Assembly (NCBI GenBank): GCA_027943335.1
Contig: BSBK01002159.1
Coordinates: 1,787,501 to 1,851,500 of the forward strand
DNA from: Chamaecyparis obtusa
Lineage: Eukaryota > Streptophyta > Pinopsida > Cupressales > Cupressaceae
DNA length: 64,000 nt
Direction: 5' to 3'
The notes below the pieces were generated by a model. It did no database searches, was not told where the DNA came from, and worked only from the letters and a program-made list of their open reading frames with translations. Below, one piece after another: positions 25,137-35,320 of the stretch. A program made the position numbers and the translations under genes. Each line of letters opens with the position of its first letter. Position 1 is the first letter of the stretch.

Positions 25137-26025
25137 CAAGTTAGGGCTGTTTCATTGCATACCCGAAACAATGAAGACATTACAGTCCACAAAATGTTTG
25201 TGCTTGAAAGATGAACAAATAAAATTAAACTTCTAAATAACCAAAGCCGCTAACAATAAATTCAACACAGATATGTCCTCATTTCTGGGTATTTTAGCTC
25301 TCTAACAGCTGAATACTAGATTACATAATAATGACAAAAGAAAAATAAACCCAACGTACTCAGAAATTGTAGCTGTGATTTCGCGGAGGGAATCTCTCTC
25401 GGCGCTGTTGAAAACACAAATGACAACGTTCTTGTTTTTTTTGCCCTTATATCCCGATGTGATTTCGCGGAGGGTTTCGGTGCTGTTGAAAACACAAATG
25501 ACAACGTTCCTTTTTTTTTTTGCCCTTATATCCCGACAACATCGCAATTGCAAGTTAGGGCTGTTTCACTACATACCCGAAACAATGAAGACGTTACGGT
25601 CCACAAAACGTTTGCGCTTGAAAGATGAACAAATAAAATTAAACTTCTAAATAACCAAAGCCGCTAACAATAAATTCAACATAGATATGTCCTCATTTCT
25701 GGGTATTTTAGCTCTCTAACAGCTGAATACCAGATTACATAATAATGACAAAAGAAAAATAAACCCAACGTACTCAGAAATTGTAGCTGTGATTTCGCGG
25801 AGGGTTACGGCGCTGTTGAAAACACAAATGACAACGTTCTTGTTTTTTTTTCCCTTATATCCCGATGTGATTTCGCGGAGGGTTACGGCGCTGTTGAAAA
25901 CACAAATGACAACGTTCTTATTTTTTTTGCCCTTATATCCTGATGTGATTTCGCGGAGGGTTACGGCGCTGTTGAAAACACACATGACAACGTTCCTTTT
26001 TAATTTTGCGCTTATATCCCGACAA
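25137..26025 (-). promoter_or_regulatory. Right-terminal duplicated block with 78-bp tandem repeats; likely promoter/5' leader of the CACTA genes
   Basis: A segment of about 412 bp occurs twice (from about 25137 and from about 25549). Within it a unit containing GATTTCGCGGAGGG and CTTATATCCCGA is repeated. In the second copy it starts at 25791, 25869 and 25947 (period 78), and in the first at 25377 and 25461. Read on the minus strand each unit has a GGGATATAAGGG TATA-like box and ACGTTGTCATTTG. It lies at the 5' end relative to the element's genes, where En/Spm promoters lie. Partial copies are scattered at 4280, 8700 and 19480. The promoter role is inferred from position. Confidence 0.5.
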
Positions 26026-26157
26026 CGTCGCAATTGCGACAGTGCCAAATGTATTGTCGTCGCAAATTGCGACGGTGTCGGGCTATATTTGAAAAAAAAA
26101 GGCCAAAACCGCATGACATTTGCCTGCCGTCGCAATTTCACCCCAAATGTATTAGTG
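26026..26157. repeat. CACTA right subterminal and terminal repeat
   Basis: GTCGCAATTGCGAC-type words (about 26026-26080 and 26126-26135) are followed by the 17-bp terminal inverted repeat at 26141-26157. It mirrors 2789-3010. Confidence 0.8.
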
Positions 26158-26283
26158 TGTGAACACCTAAAGCAACCCATCAATGGTGAACTTTTATGTT
26201 TCTTTCATTATTCTAATAAGAATTATCTTTTTGATTGTGTTGATTATAGACAATTTGTTCATGATTTGATTTATAGATGTCTT
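26158..26283 (+). mobile_element. Middle piece of the oldest retrotransposon-like layer
   Basis: TGT (26158-26160) is the CACTA target duplication. From 26161 to 26283 there are 41 open codons in the frame that continues from 2788, ending where the copia element is inserted (GTCTT, 26279-26283). The preserved frame across 23 kb of inserted DNA is the main evidence that the two flanks were once adjacent coding sequence. Confidence 0.6.
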
Positions 26284-26284
26284 A

Positions 26285-27788
26285 TGTTGGAAATTGCAAT
26301 TGAAACAATTGTTGTATTGTCATTGATGTCAAACCTTGACTGGTAAGATAGTTTCTATCTAAGAGAGTACCATATCTATTTATTGATGAAAAGGATTAGG
26401 GCAAGGAGATAACAAGAGAACCTAAGGACAGGTTGAGTTATTTGATACTTCAATGGGTATTTGATTATTTGGCACATTGATAAGATAATGTATTATTTAT
26501 CTAAGAAGAAAGACTGAAGAAGTAGGCTTAATAGAGCAATAGTGAAGAAATATAGTTTAAGCTAGGTGATGTTAGTGTCGACTGAGTGCCACTATATGCT
26601 GAGTAAATTTAGTGTTGACCAAACATCAGTTTATGCCAAGCGACAAGAAATTACTATGCAAGACAGTGTTAGCCGAGGAAGACAGTTTGTAGAGATGACT
26701 GAGTTACACAGTGATGACCAAGGAGATGAACACAGTATTGACCAAGTGTCAGTAATTTAGATTTGGAGAAAGAATTGAGATTCCTAGACAACATAGTTGG
26801 ATTCTTGGGATAGATAAACTGTGTTGACTTTATTCATTGATTGTATGCAAAATTTAATGCATGGTAAATTGTTTTATTATGGATTCAATAAGAAGTTTGA
26901 AGATGTATCTAAAAGGAAGGATGAAGAACTTAAATGATGGAAGGATTCGATGAATCTGACCTTAACATAAGATCTATGGAGGAGATTAAGTGGCAAAAGA
27001 TGGATCTACTTAGTTTAAGAGGTATAAAGGAAAACCTAATTGTGAGGTTACAGCATGGGCTGAAGTTGTTGATGTTATTGATTGATAAGTCTAAGTAGAA
27101 GGGTGAAGGTGAAACTATGGAGTTGATAAAAGTTGTGATTATTTGAAGTGAATTCCATGTAGATCAATGATGGAGATGGAAATGGAGCTCAGTTAGTAAA
27201 TCAGCATATATGTGTGAAAAGGATCTGTTATTTGCAAAGTGAGTTGTATGTTTTTCAGATCAGAAAATATTGTTACTTTCTAACCATTGTATTAGTCTAA
27301 ATCCTTTAATCGAGGTTGACCTAACAGTCATTGTATAAATCCTTTAATCAAGGTGGCATTCTAATGGAATGTACTTAAATCCTTTAACCAGGTCACTTTT
27401 GATAGAGTGTTTAAATCCTTTAATAGGGTCACACCTAATAGTGTGTTTGTAATCCTTTAACAAGGTTTGCTTTTCACAGAGCTCACTTCAGAAGAGTGAA
27501 AATATCAGTAACATATTACAAAGTGGTTTTTCCCAAGTTGGGTTTCCACTATAAATCCCAGTGTTATACTTGTGTGAATGTTTTGATGTGAATGTTTCTA
27601 TATTCTGTAAGTTATTTACTTTTGGACAATGGACTGCATGTTATATGTTTCTAATATATACTTTAGAGACCAAGTTGTGTTGGTGATTAGATCTGAGATT
27701 GTTGAAGTGTTTAGAAGTTCAATTGGTACATTTGGACCTGAGAATAGTTGATTCACCCCTGTCTCTGTTGTTCTAAATAATATTAACA
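26285..27788 (+). repeat. 5' LTR of the copia element
   Basis: 1504 bp, TGTTGGAAATTGC to AATAATATTAACA. It contains a striking series of five AATCCTTTAA words (27299-27460), repeated in the 3' LTR. Short open frames inside the LTR are not considered genes. Confidence 0.88.
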
Positions 27789-27790
27789 AT

Positions 27791-27801
27791 TGGTATCAAA
27801 G
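27791..27801 (+). other. Primer-binding site (initiator Met tRNA type)
   Basis: TGGTATCAAAG lies two bases after the 5' LTR. It matches the usual plant copia primer site TGGTATCAGAGC except for one substitution, so reverse transcription would have been primed by initiator Met tRNA. Confidence 0.85.
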
Positions 27802-27845
27802 TTGTTGGTGCTTACAAAGAAAAGTTTAAAGGTACTTGAAGCTAA

Positions 27846-28700
27846 TGATCAAGATGTATAAAAAGGAGGTATCGAAGTTGAACAAAGAGAACATCCCTGC
27901 ATGGTAGAGTTTGATGAAATTACATGTAGCTGGTATTGGTTATTTGGTGAAGTACTATTTGGAACATGACTATGTTATACCTGCTGCACCTTTGACTGCC
28001 AAGGAGATGAAAACAAAATAGGAACACAATCAAGAAATTTTGGAGATTGCATCTGCCTTAAGCTATCCTGAATTTGAAGATATCAAATATTGAACTACTG
28101 CAAAGAAAATGTAGGATACTCTTGCAACTATCTATGGTGGTGATAGAAATGTATTGAGAGAAAAAGCTGAAAGCTTGAGAGGTAAGTTTGATGAAATGAA
28201 AATGCAAGAAGGTGAAAATATTACATAGTACTGTATAAGAATTAAGGAGACAATGAATTCTATTAGAGGAGCTAATGGAATCATTGATGATGAGACTATT
28301 ATTGGTAAGGTATTGAGAACTTTTCTTCCTATCTATGCTATCAAAATTTCTACAATTCAAGAATCAAGATGTAACCTTGGTAATGTTCTAACTCTGGAAA
28401 GTCTTGTTGGTAAGATTACTACTTTTGAGCTATCTAACTATGATAACTACACTATTCCTAATGTTGAAATTGCATTCAAGTCACAAATGGTTTTGCATAA
28501 GTCTAAGAGGGAAAAAGAAAAATGTGTGGAAAGTGATAGTGACAATGATAGTGAAACTTTTGATGAGGAACTAGATGATCTTGAGGCACTCATGGCTAGT
28601 AGACTAAAAAGAGGAAAAGGAAAATATAAAGGCAAACTTCCTATAATCTATTTTTCATGTAACAAAGTTGCCATATTGCAGCAAGATGTCCTGACAGGAA
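27846..28700 (+). pseudogene. copia gag (capsid/nucleocapsid), broken
   Basis: A coding-like region starting at ATG 27846 (MIKMYKKEVSKLNKEN) shows a UBN2-type gag layout, with EIASALSYPEFEDIKY and ATIYGGDRNVLREKAESLRG. It has in-frame stops at about 27905, 28018, 28092 and 28225. Part of it (28253-28660) remains open for over 130 codons. The nucleocapsid zinc knuckle near 28650-28700 has lost its first Cys (YFSC in place of CF.C) and has a 1-nt frameshift inside the knuckle. The protein would package RNA; this copy cannot. Confidence 0.75.
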
Positions 28701-31700
28701 TGACAAGGATGAGGAAAGAGAAAGAAAGTACAAGGATAAGAGAGATAACAAAGATCACTGAAGGTACAAAGAATACAAGGACAAAGGCAAGAAATCCTAT
28801 TATATTGCTGAAGAGGAAACTGACAATGACACTGATGATTTTGATATTGAAGTAGTTTATGTTGCTATGAAAGATGATTCTAATGAAGATGAAAAAACTG
28901 CACTTATTTCTTATGTGAGTAAAGGTGATAAATGGATTATTGATAGTGGTTGCTTACATCACATGATTGGCAATAAAAGTAAATTTTAAACCCTAGATCA
29001 TTACAAAGGTAGAAGTGTTAAGTTTGGTAATGATGCACCATGTCCTATGAGAGGTAAAGGATCAATTAAGTTGTTTGATAAGATCACATGTGAAAATGCC
29101 TATTGGGTTGAAGGTATTAACTACAATTTTTTGAGTGTTGCACAACTAAACAATACTAGTTACTGAGTGGAGTTTCATCACAGAAAGGCTAAAATATTTG
29201 ATGCCACTAGTGAACTAATTGGAAGTGGAGAATAGACTAGAGATAACTTGTTCTATCTAGACCTATATGAAGAGACATGTTTGTTTGTACAATTTGATGA
29301 TGTATGGTTATGGCATAAGAAGTTGTGTCATGTAAACTTTGACAATCTGGTAAATATTAGTAAAAAGAAGAAAGTTAGAGGTTTGTCGAGATTGAAGAAA
29401 TGTGATAATGTGATGTGTAAACAATGTCAGTTGGCAAAAATGACAAAGTCTAGTTTCAAGAGCAAAACATTTACTTCTGAAAATATTTTGGCATTGGTTC
29501 ATATTGACCTTTGTGGACCTATGGGTGTACAAAGTTATTGTGGTTCTAAGTACTTTATTCTATTTTTTGATGACTACACTAGGATGATGACTATAATGTT
29601 TTTGAAAGAAAAATATGATGCATTTCAATTGTTTAAGTGGTATTTGGAAAAAGTTGAAAAAGGAATAGTTAGAAGCCTAAAATGTCTGAGATCTGACCGA
29701 GGTGGAGAGTTTATATCAAATGAGTTCAATCTAATGATAGAGGAATCAAGAGACAGATGTCTACACCATGAACACCTCCACATAATGGTATAGCTAAGAG
29801 GAGAAACAGGTCAATTATGGATTGCACAAGAACACTAATGATTGAGAAGAATGTTGCACCAAAATACTAGAGAGAATTTGTAAGTACAACTTTTTATACC
29901 TTAAATTGAGTAGAAATCAAGAAAGGTACAAATGCTACACCTTATGAATTATGGCATGGATATGCACCTAATGTGAAATATTTTAGAATCTTTGGGAGTA
30001 AATGTTATATACTAAAAGATAATAGGAATCAAAAATTTGATACAAAAAGTGATGAAGGAATATTCCTAGGTTATTCCACTAAGAGAAAAGCTTATAAGTG
30101 TTTGAATTCTAACACTAAAAAAGTTGTGGAAAGTGCAAATGTGAGAGTTGATGAATATGCAGAGAAAAATGAACTGGAAGGAAAAAAAAACCAGAAGATT
30201 ATAGATCTTTTGTGTACATGGAAGGAGAGCCAAGTAACACACTTACACCAAATGCATAGTCACAGGTAAGAAATGTTGAGCATCAGGAAGATGCTCCCGA
30301 GGATCAGGAGGATGCTGTCGAGCAATCATAAACTAAAAATTTGCATGATGAACCTAAAGATCAAGGAGAAAAGAAATCTGAACCTACATTGGCACAGTAT
30401 GTAAGAAGAAATCCTAAGCCTGAGAAAATAATTGGAGATAAGGAATTTGGAGTCTTGACTAGAAGTAAGTTGAAAGACCCTACATGTTTACTATGTGAGT
30501 TTGAGCTTAAGAAAGTAAAAGATGCTTTAGAGAATGAGGACTGGATTCAAGCTATGAATGAAAAAATAGATCAGATAGAAAAGAATGATATGTAGACTCT
30601 GGTGCCGAGACCAAAAGATAAGAATATTATTGGAACAAAATGCTTATTCAGAAACAAGCTTAATGAACATGGAAAAATCAAAAGGAACAAAGCAAGATTG
30701 GTATGCAAGGGTTATGCACAAGAAGAAGGAATAGACTATGGGGAAACATTTGCCCCTGTAGGAAGATTAGAAGGAGTGAGAACTCTACTTGCATATGTTG
30801 CATACAAATATTTCAAAGTGTATCAGATGGATGTTAAATCTGCATTTCTGAATGACATATTAGAAGAAGAAGTATACATTGAACAACCTGAAGGATTTAT
30901 TGACCCAAGAAAGAAAAATATGGTTTGCAAATTGAACAAGGCATTGTATGGATTGAAACAAGCCCCCATAGCATGGTATGAGAGGCTACACAATTATTTG
31001 ATAAAGATTGTATTTACAAGGACAAATGACAACAACAATTTGTATATGAAAACTGAAGAAGGTAAAGAGATTTTGTTAGTTGAATTTTTTGTTGATGGTA
31101 TCATATTTGGAGGACAAGATACCCCATGTTAGAAATTTTCAAATGAGATGCAAACTAAGTTTGAGATGTCTATGTTTGGTGAGATAAAATTCTTTGTTGG
31201 ATTACAAGTCTATCAGATGGATAAATGTATCTTTATCACACAATCTAAATATTTCAAAGAGATACTGAAAACTTTTGGTATGGAGGATTCTAGACCAGTA
31301 AGTACTCCTATGGTTACTGGACATAAACTATCTAAAATTGATGATACTACTAAAGTGAATCAAACTCTATATAGATCCACGATTCGAAAGCTACAATAAG
31401 TTGTCCACAACAGACTAGATATAGCCCTAGTAGTTGGGATTGTGGCAAGATTTTTTTCCAATCCTAAGTAAAATCATATGATGACAGTAAAGAGAATACT
31501 GAGATAACTGAAAAGGATAGAAGATTATGGATTGTACTACAAGAAGAATGATAAATTTGAACTGAGAGTTTACACTGATGCCGATTGGGTAGGAAATGGA
31601 TGATAGGAAAAGTACAAGTGGTGGATCATTCTTTCTAGGAAAGAGATTAGTCTCTTGGACAAGCAAGAAACATAACTGCATTTCCCAATCTACAACAGAA

Positions 31701-32039
31701 GCTGAGTATGTAGCAACTGCAGTGAATTGTTCAAATTTGATATGGATCAAGAAATTGTTGAAAGGAATGAAAGATAAAATCACTGAGCCGACTGTTAATT
31801 TTTGTGATAACATAATTGCTATCAACATATCAAAGAATCCAGTGATGTACACAAAGACTAAACATATTTCTATCAAGTATCATTACTTGAGAGAACTAGT
31901 ACAAGATAAAGAAGTGAGAATGGAATATGTGAATACAAAGGAACAACTAGTAGACATATTCACAAAAGCTTTACCTAAGGATGCCCATGAATATACTAGA
32001 GGTAAACTAGGGGTGCTTCTCCTAACTGAGGATTCCTAG
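28701..32039 (+). pseudogene. copia pol: protease, integrase, reverse transcriptase, RNase H, broken
   Basis: Protease motif WIIDSGC is near 28930. Integrase (about 29248-29793) keeps an HHCC-like HKKLCHVN...CKQCQLAK, an HIDLCGPM first Asp, a DDYTR second region and RSDRGGEF. Reverse transcriptase (30602-31399) has ARLVCKGYAQEEG, QMDVKSAFLN and ALYGLKQAP. The usual YVDD box is FVDG near 31090-31101, so a catalytic Asp is missing. RNase H (31596-32039) has DDRKSTSGG, STTEAEYVA and DIFTKALPKD. Stops and frameshifts occur between about 28750 and 31620, including TAG 30594-30596 and TAG 31130-31132. The element is non-autonomous. Confidence 0.88.
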
Positions 32040-32448
32040 TCAACTAGGAGCACTGCATCAAATGTGCTACACAAAATATCTGACAAATTGATGTAGGAAA
32101 GGTCACACTTTAGGAGCTGCCTAGAGTTTTGAGAAGTACAGAAAAGCTAATAATCAGTCATAAGCAAGATGACAAAGGGAGAAATACTGAACTAACAAGA
32201 TGACATTTACATGTGGAAGATGTAAGTGATAGATATTGCTTTGGCATTATTGTCAAAAAGGGAGAGATTCAGATGAAAACAAAGGAATATAAAAGATTCA
32301 GAGGGAGTAACTGTGTGAACGGTCAAGAAAGGCTAAATTGTTGTGAATCAAAATGAAGCTAAGGATATTACATAAATCTGATGCACAGACAAAGTTTTGG
32401 ATTGGTTGGTATATCATGTGTTTTTCATGTAGCGTTGCCATCAATGCC

Positions 32449-32457
32449 AAAGAGGGA
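32449..32457 (+). other. Polypurine tract of the copia element
   Basis: AAAGAGGGA immediately precedes TAT and the 3' LTR start TGTTGG. This is the expected plus-strand priming site. Confidence 0.8.
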
Positions 32458-32460
32458 TAT

Positions 32461-33903
32461 TGTTGGCAACTGCAATTGAAACAATTGTTGTATTCTCATT
32501 GATGTCAAACCTTAACTGGTAAGATAGTTGCTATCTAAGAGAGTATCATATCTATTGATTGATGAAAAGGATTAGGGAAAAGAGATAACAATAGAACCTA
32601 AGGACAGGTTGAGTTATTTGATACTTCAATGGGTATTTGATTATTTGGCACATTGATAAGATAATGTATTGTTTATATAAGTAAGAAGAAAGATTGAAGA
32701 AGTAGGCTTAACTGAGCAATAGTGAAGAAATCTAGTTTAATCCGAGTGATGTTAGTGTCGACCGAGCGATAGGAAATTACCGAGCAAGATAGTGTTAGTT
32801 TAGGAAGACAGTTTGTAGAGATGACCAAGTTATGCAGTGATGACTGAGGAGGTGAACATAGTATTGACCAAGTGTTAGTTATTTACATTTGGAGAAAGAA
32901 TTGAGATTCCCATACGACATAGTTGAATTCTTGGGATATGTAAATCGTGTTGATTTTATTAATTGATTGTATGGAGAATTTAATGCATGGTAAATCATTT
33001 TATTATGGATTCAATAAGAAGTTTGAAGATGTATCTAGAAGGAAGGATGAAGAACTTAAATGATGGAAGGATTTGATGAATTTGACATAAACCTAAGATC
33101 TACAGAGGAGATTAAGCAGCAAAAGATGGATCTACCTAATTTAAGAGGTATAAAGGAAAACCTAATTACGAGGTTACAACATAGGTTGGAGTTGTTGATG
33201 TTATTGACTGATAAGTCTAAGAAGAAGGCTGAAGGTGAAACTGTGAAGGAGTTGATCAGAGTTGTGATTGCTTGAAGCAAATTCCAAGCAGATTAGTGAT
33301 GGAGATGGAAATGGAGATCAGTTAGTAAATCTTCATATATGTACGAAAAGGATCTGTTATTTGGAAAGTGAGTTGTATGTTTTTCAAATCAAAAACTATT
33401 GTTACTTTCTAACCATTGTATCACTCTAAATCCTTTAATCAAGGTTGACCTAATAGTCATTGTATAAATTCTTTAATCAAGATGGAATTCTAATGGAATG
33501 TACTTAAATCCTTTAACCAGGTCACTTTTGATAGAGTGTTTAAATCTTTTAACAGGGTCACACCTAGCAGTGTGTTTGTAAACCTTTAACAAGGTTGGAT
33601 TTTCAAAGAGCTCACTTCAGAAGAGTGAAAATATCAGTAACATGTTACAAAGTGGTTTTTCCCAAGTTGGGTTTCCACTATAAATCCTAGTGTTAAACTT
33701 GTGTGAATGTTTCTATATTTTGTAAGTTATTTACTTTTGGACAGTGGATTGCATGTTATATGTTTTTGATATATACTTTAGAGATCGAGTTGTGTTGGTG
33801 ATTAGATCTGGGATTGTTGAAGTGTTTAAAAGTTCAATTGGTACATCTGGACCTAAGAACAACTAATTCACCCCCCTCTCTATTGTTCTAAATAATATTA
33901 ACA
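32461..33903 (+). repeat. 3' LTR of the copia element
   Basis: 1443 bp, TGTTGGCAACTGC to AATAATATTAACA, colinear with the 5' LTR. It is shorter because of deletions, one near 32755-32775. It is followed by the target duplication GTCTT (33904-33908). Confidence 0.88.
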
Positions 33904-33908
33904 GTCTT

Positions 33909-34237
33909 CTTCAATTAAAACCATAAATTTTACATTTTCTCCATATTAAAGAAATAGCTTTGCATCTTATTTTCCTATTATGTTTCTCTCCATTATGTTA
34001 ACCCCTTTGTGTAATGAGCTTGAGTGCATCATAATAAGAAATATATCTTGCTCTCTTAGTTGGGGAGAAAGGGATCATCATTTCTTCTTTCTCCAAGGTC
34101 CATTATCTCCCTTGGTTGAAATTTTTCTTTTATACAATGAAATCCTTTCCGACATGCATTTATTATTTTGCATAAGGATATTCTCTTTCAAGAGATTGAC
34201 ATCCTAAGTTTCAATCTTATACTTCTTTGAAAGAGAA
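33909..34237 (+). mobile_element. Right remainder of the oldest retrotransposon-like layer
   Basis: Continues the interrupted frame for five codons to TAA (33924-33926), then becomes AT-rich noncoding sequence. The end of this layer is not visible. I place it tentatively before AGGGTGGTCCCACAATAG at about 34238, where composition changes. Confidence 0.3.
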
Positions 34238-35320
34238 TATTATTTATAGGGTGGTCCCACAATAGTGAGTCCCACTTTTTGGCCAACTTTGACACAGAGA
34301 TCACAATTTTGAGAAAAAATCTCACTTTCAAACACATGTTGCCGCAAAACTATTAGGAATTTGAAGATGATGTAAACTATAGTCTTCTAGATTTTTGTTT
34401 CTAGTTTTTAAATATATTTTTAAAAAATCATTTAAATTCATTTTTCCTTCTCCTTCTAAAAGTGGTTTGCGTGAAAAAACTATGTTTTTAAGGAGGTACT
34501 GTCACTTGGATTAGCATAACTTTTTTTTTAAATACGATAATGATGTAATTCTTTTGAGATTATATTTTTAACTTCAATATCTAAAGGATGCAATTGGTTT
34601 TATTCATTTTGGATCAATATTTCATAGTTTATTAAGTTTTAAAGTGACAGTAACTGTAATCTAGACATAAGGTCACTTGGATCGCTCTAACTTGATCTAG
34701 TTATATCGAAATATATATATATATTTTTAATAGAAAGGTAACACAAATACGCTTTTCCTACATATTTTTCATAATTTTTTTTTTATCATTTACTATTTTT
34801 CCCGAAGTCATGAAAAGATAGGTTGTTGAATGACCAAACAACCTATGTTTAGTTAAAGTAATATTTAAAAGTGATAATAAACTCAATATGTATTAAAATT
34901 ATATTCATTAGAAAGCTTATTCTGAATAGCATCTTTTGACATCATTTGTTTGAAAAAATCATCTTGTTTAGTCCTTGTTTCAGGCCCTGGAAGACCATTT
35001 TTCTGTAGTTGAGTTGTTTTCTAAGAGCAAATTTTTGTTTTTTTGGCTTCGCGCGAAGACTGTCTTCGCATGAAGCCCCCTGAGTGAAAATTCCAATGGC
35101 TAGAATTTTTCCCAGGGGTACTTCACATGAAGCATCCTAGTCAGCCATTAGAATATTTTTTTAAAAAAAATTTTAAATGGTATAAAAGTAAATTTTTTCA
35201 TTTCTATTTTACATCAAATCATAATTAATAAATTCGCATTTTCTATTATTGAAGGCATTTTTTTGAGGAAGAAATTTTTGTTGATGATCTTGTGGAAGAT
35301 ATTTTTTGGAGCTCGAAGAA
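34238..35320 (+). other. AT-rich 5' region of transposase-like gene copy 1
   Basis: About 1.1 kb without coding potential, rich in T and A runs. It has two related phrases, CTGTCACTTGGATTAGCATAA (about 34500) and AAGGTCACTTGGATCGCTCTAA (about 34670), so a short sequence is repeated about 170 bp apart. Around 35045-35080 a GC-rich palindromic patch with GGCTTCGCGCGAAG and a GAAGCC return arm lies about 250 bp before the start codon. It may hold a promoter and the left end of the element. No terminal inverted repeat was found. Confidence 0.35.

Larger units (their letters stand above)
2789..26157 (-). mobile_element. Complete CACTA (En/Spm) DNA transposon, 23.4 kb
   Basis: The ends are perfect 17-bp inverted repeats, CACTAATACATTTGGGG at 2789-2805 and its complement at 26141-26157. 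Looser similarity extends to about 32 bp, including a shared TTGCGACGGC. A 3-bp duplication, TGT (2786-2788 and 26158-26160), flanks it, as expected for CACTA elements. The minus strand carries a TNP2-type transposase gene and a second gene fusing a SET domain to a TNP1-like region. Both arms are filled with inverted subterminal repeats. Later insertions (a solo LTR at 20427-22450 and unassigned blocks at 5291-7482 and 23393-24880) and captured gene pieces explain much of the size. The target is an older retrotransposon-like sequence whose frame is restored when the element is removed. Confidence 0.93.
26285..33903 (+). mobile_element. Degenerate full-length Ty1/copia LTR retrotransposon
   Basis: Two LTRs (26285-27788 and 32461-33903) start TGTTGG and end AATATTAACA. 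The internal order is primer site, gag, protease, integrase, reverse transcriptase, RNase H, polypurine tract, which is the Ty1/copia order. A 5-bp duplication GTCTT lies at 26279-26283 and 33904-33908; a single extra A (26284) separates the left copy from the LTR. The reading frames carry many stops and frameshifts, and the LTRs differ visibly in length (1504 versus 1443 bp) and by scattered substitutions, so it is an old insertion. It is inserted in the same older sequence as the CACTA element. Confidence 0.9.

Noticed and set aside
2789..26157. Two separate smaller CACTA elements
   Set aside because: Only one pair of full TIRs with matching TGT duplications was seen; internal copies of terminal sequence lack the CACTA end.
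25789..26346. 185-codon open frame across the CACTA right end
   Set aside because: It is formed by 78-bp tandem repeats, the terminal repeat, older flanking sequence and the start of the copia LTR; a chimera of layers.
26566..26760. 64-codon open frame as a gene
   Set aside because: It lies within the copia 5' LTR and is broken in the 3' LTR.
34238..34270. AGGGTGGTCCCACAATAGTGAG as a terminal inverted repeat of the transposase-like element
   Set aside because: I found only a 9-base partial match (AGGGTGGTC on the minus strand near 40900) and no target duplication, so no end is claimed.
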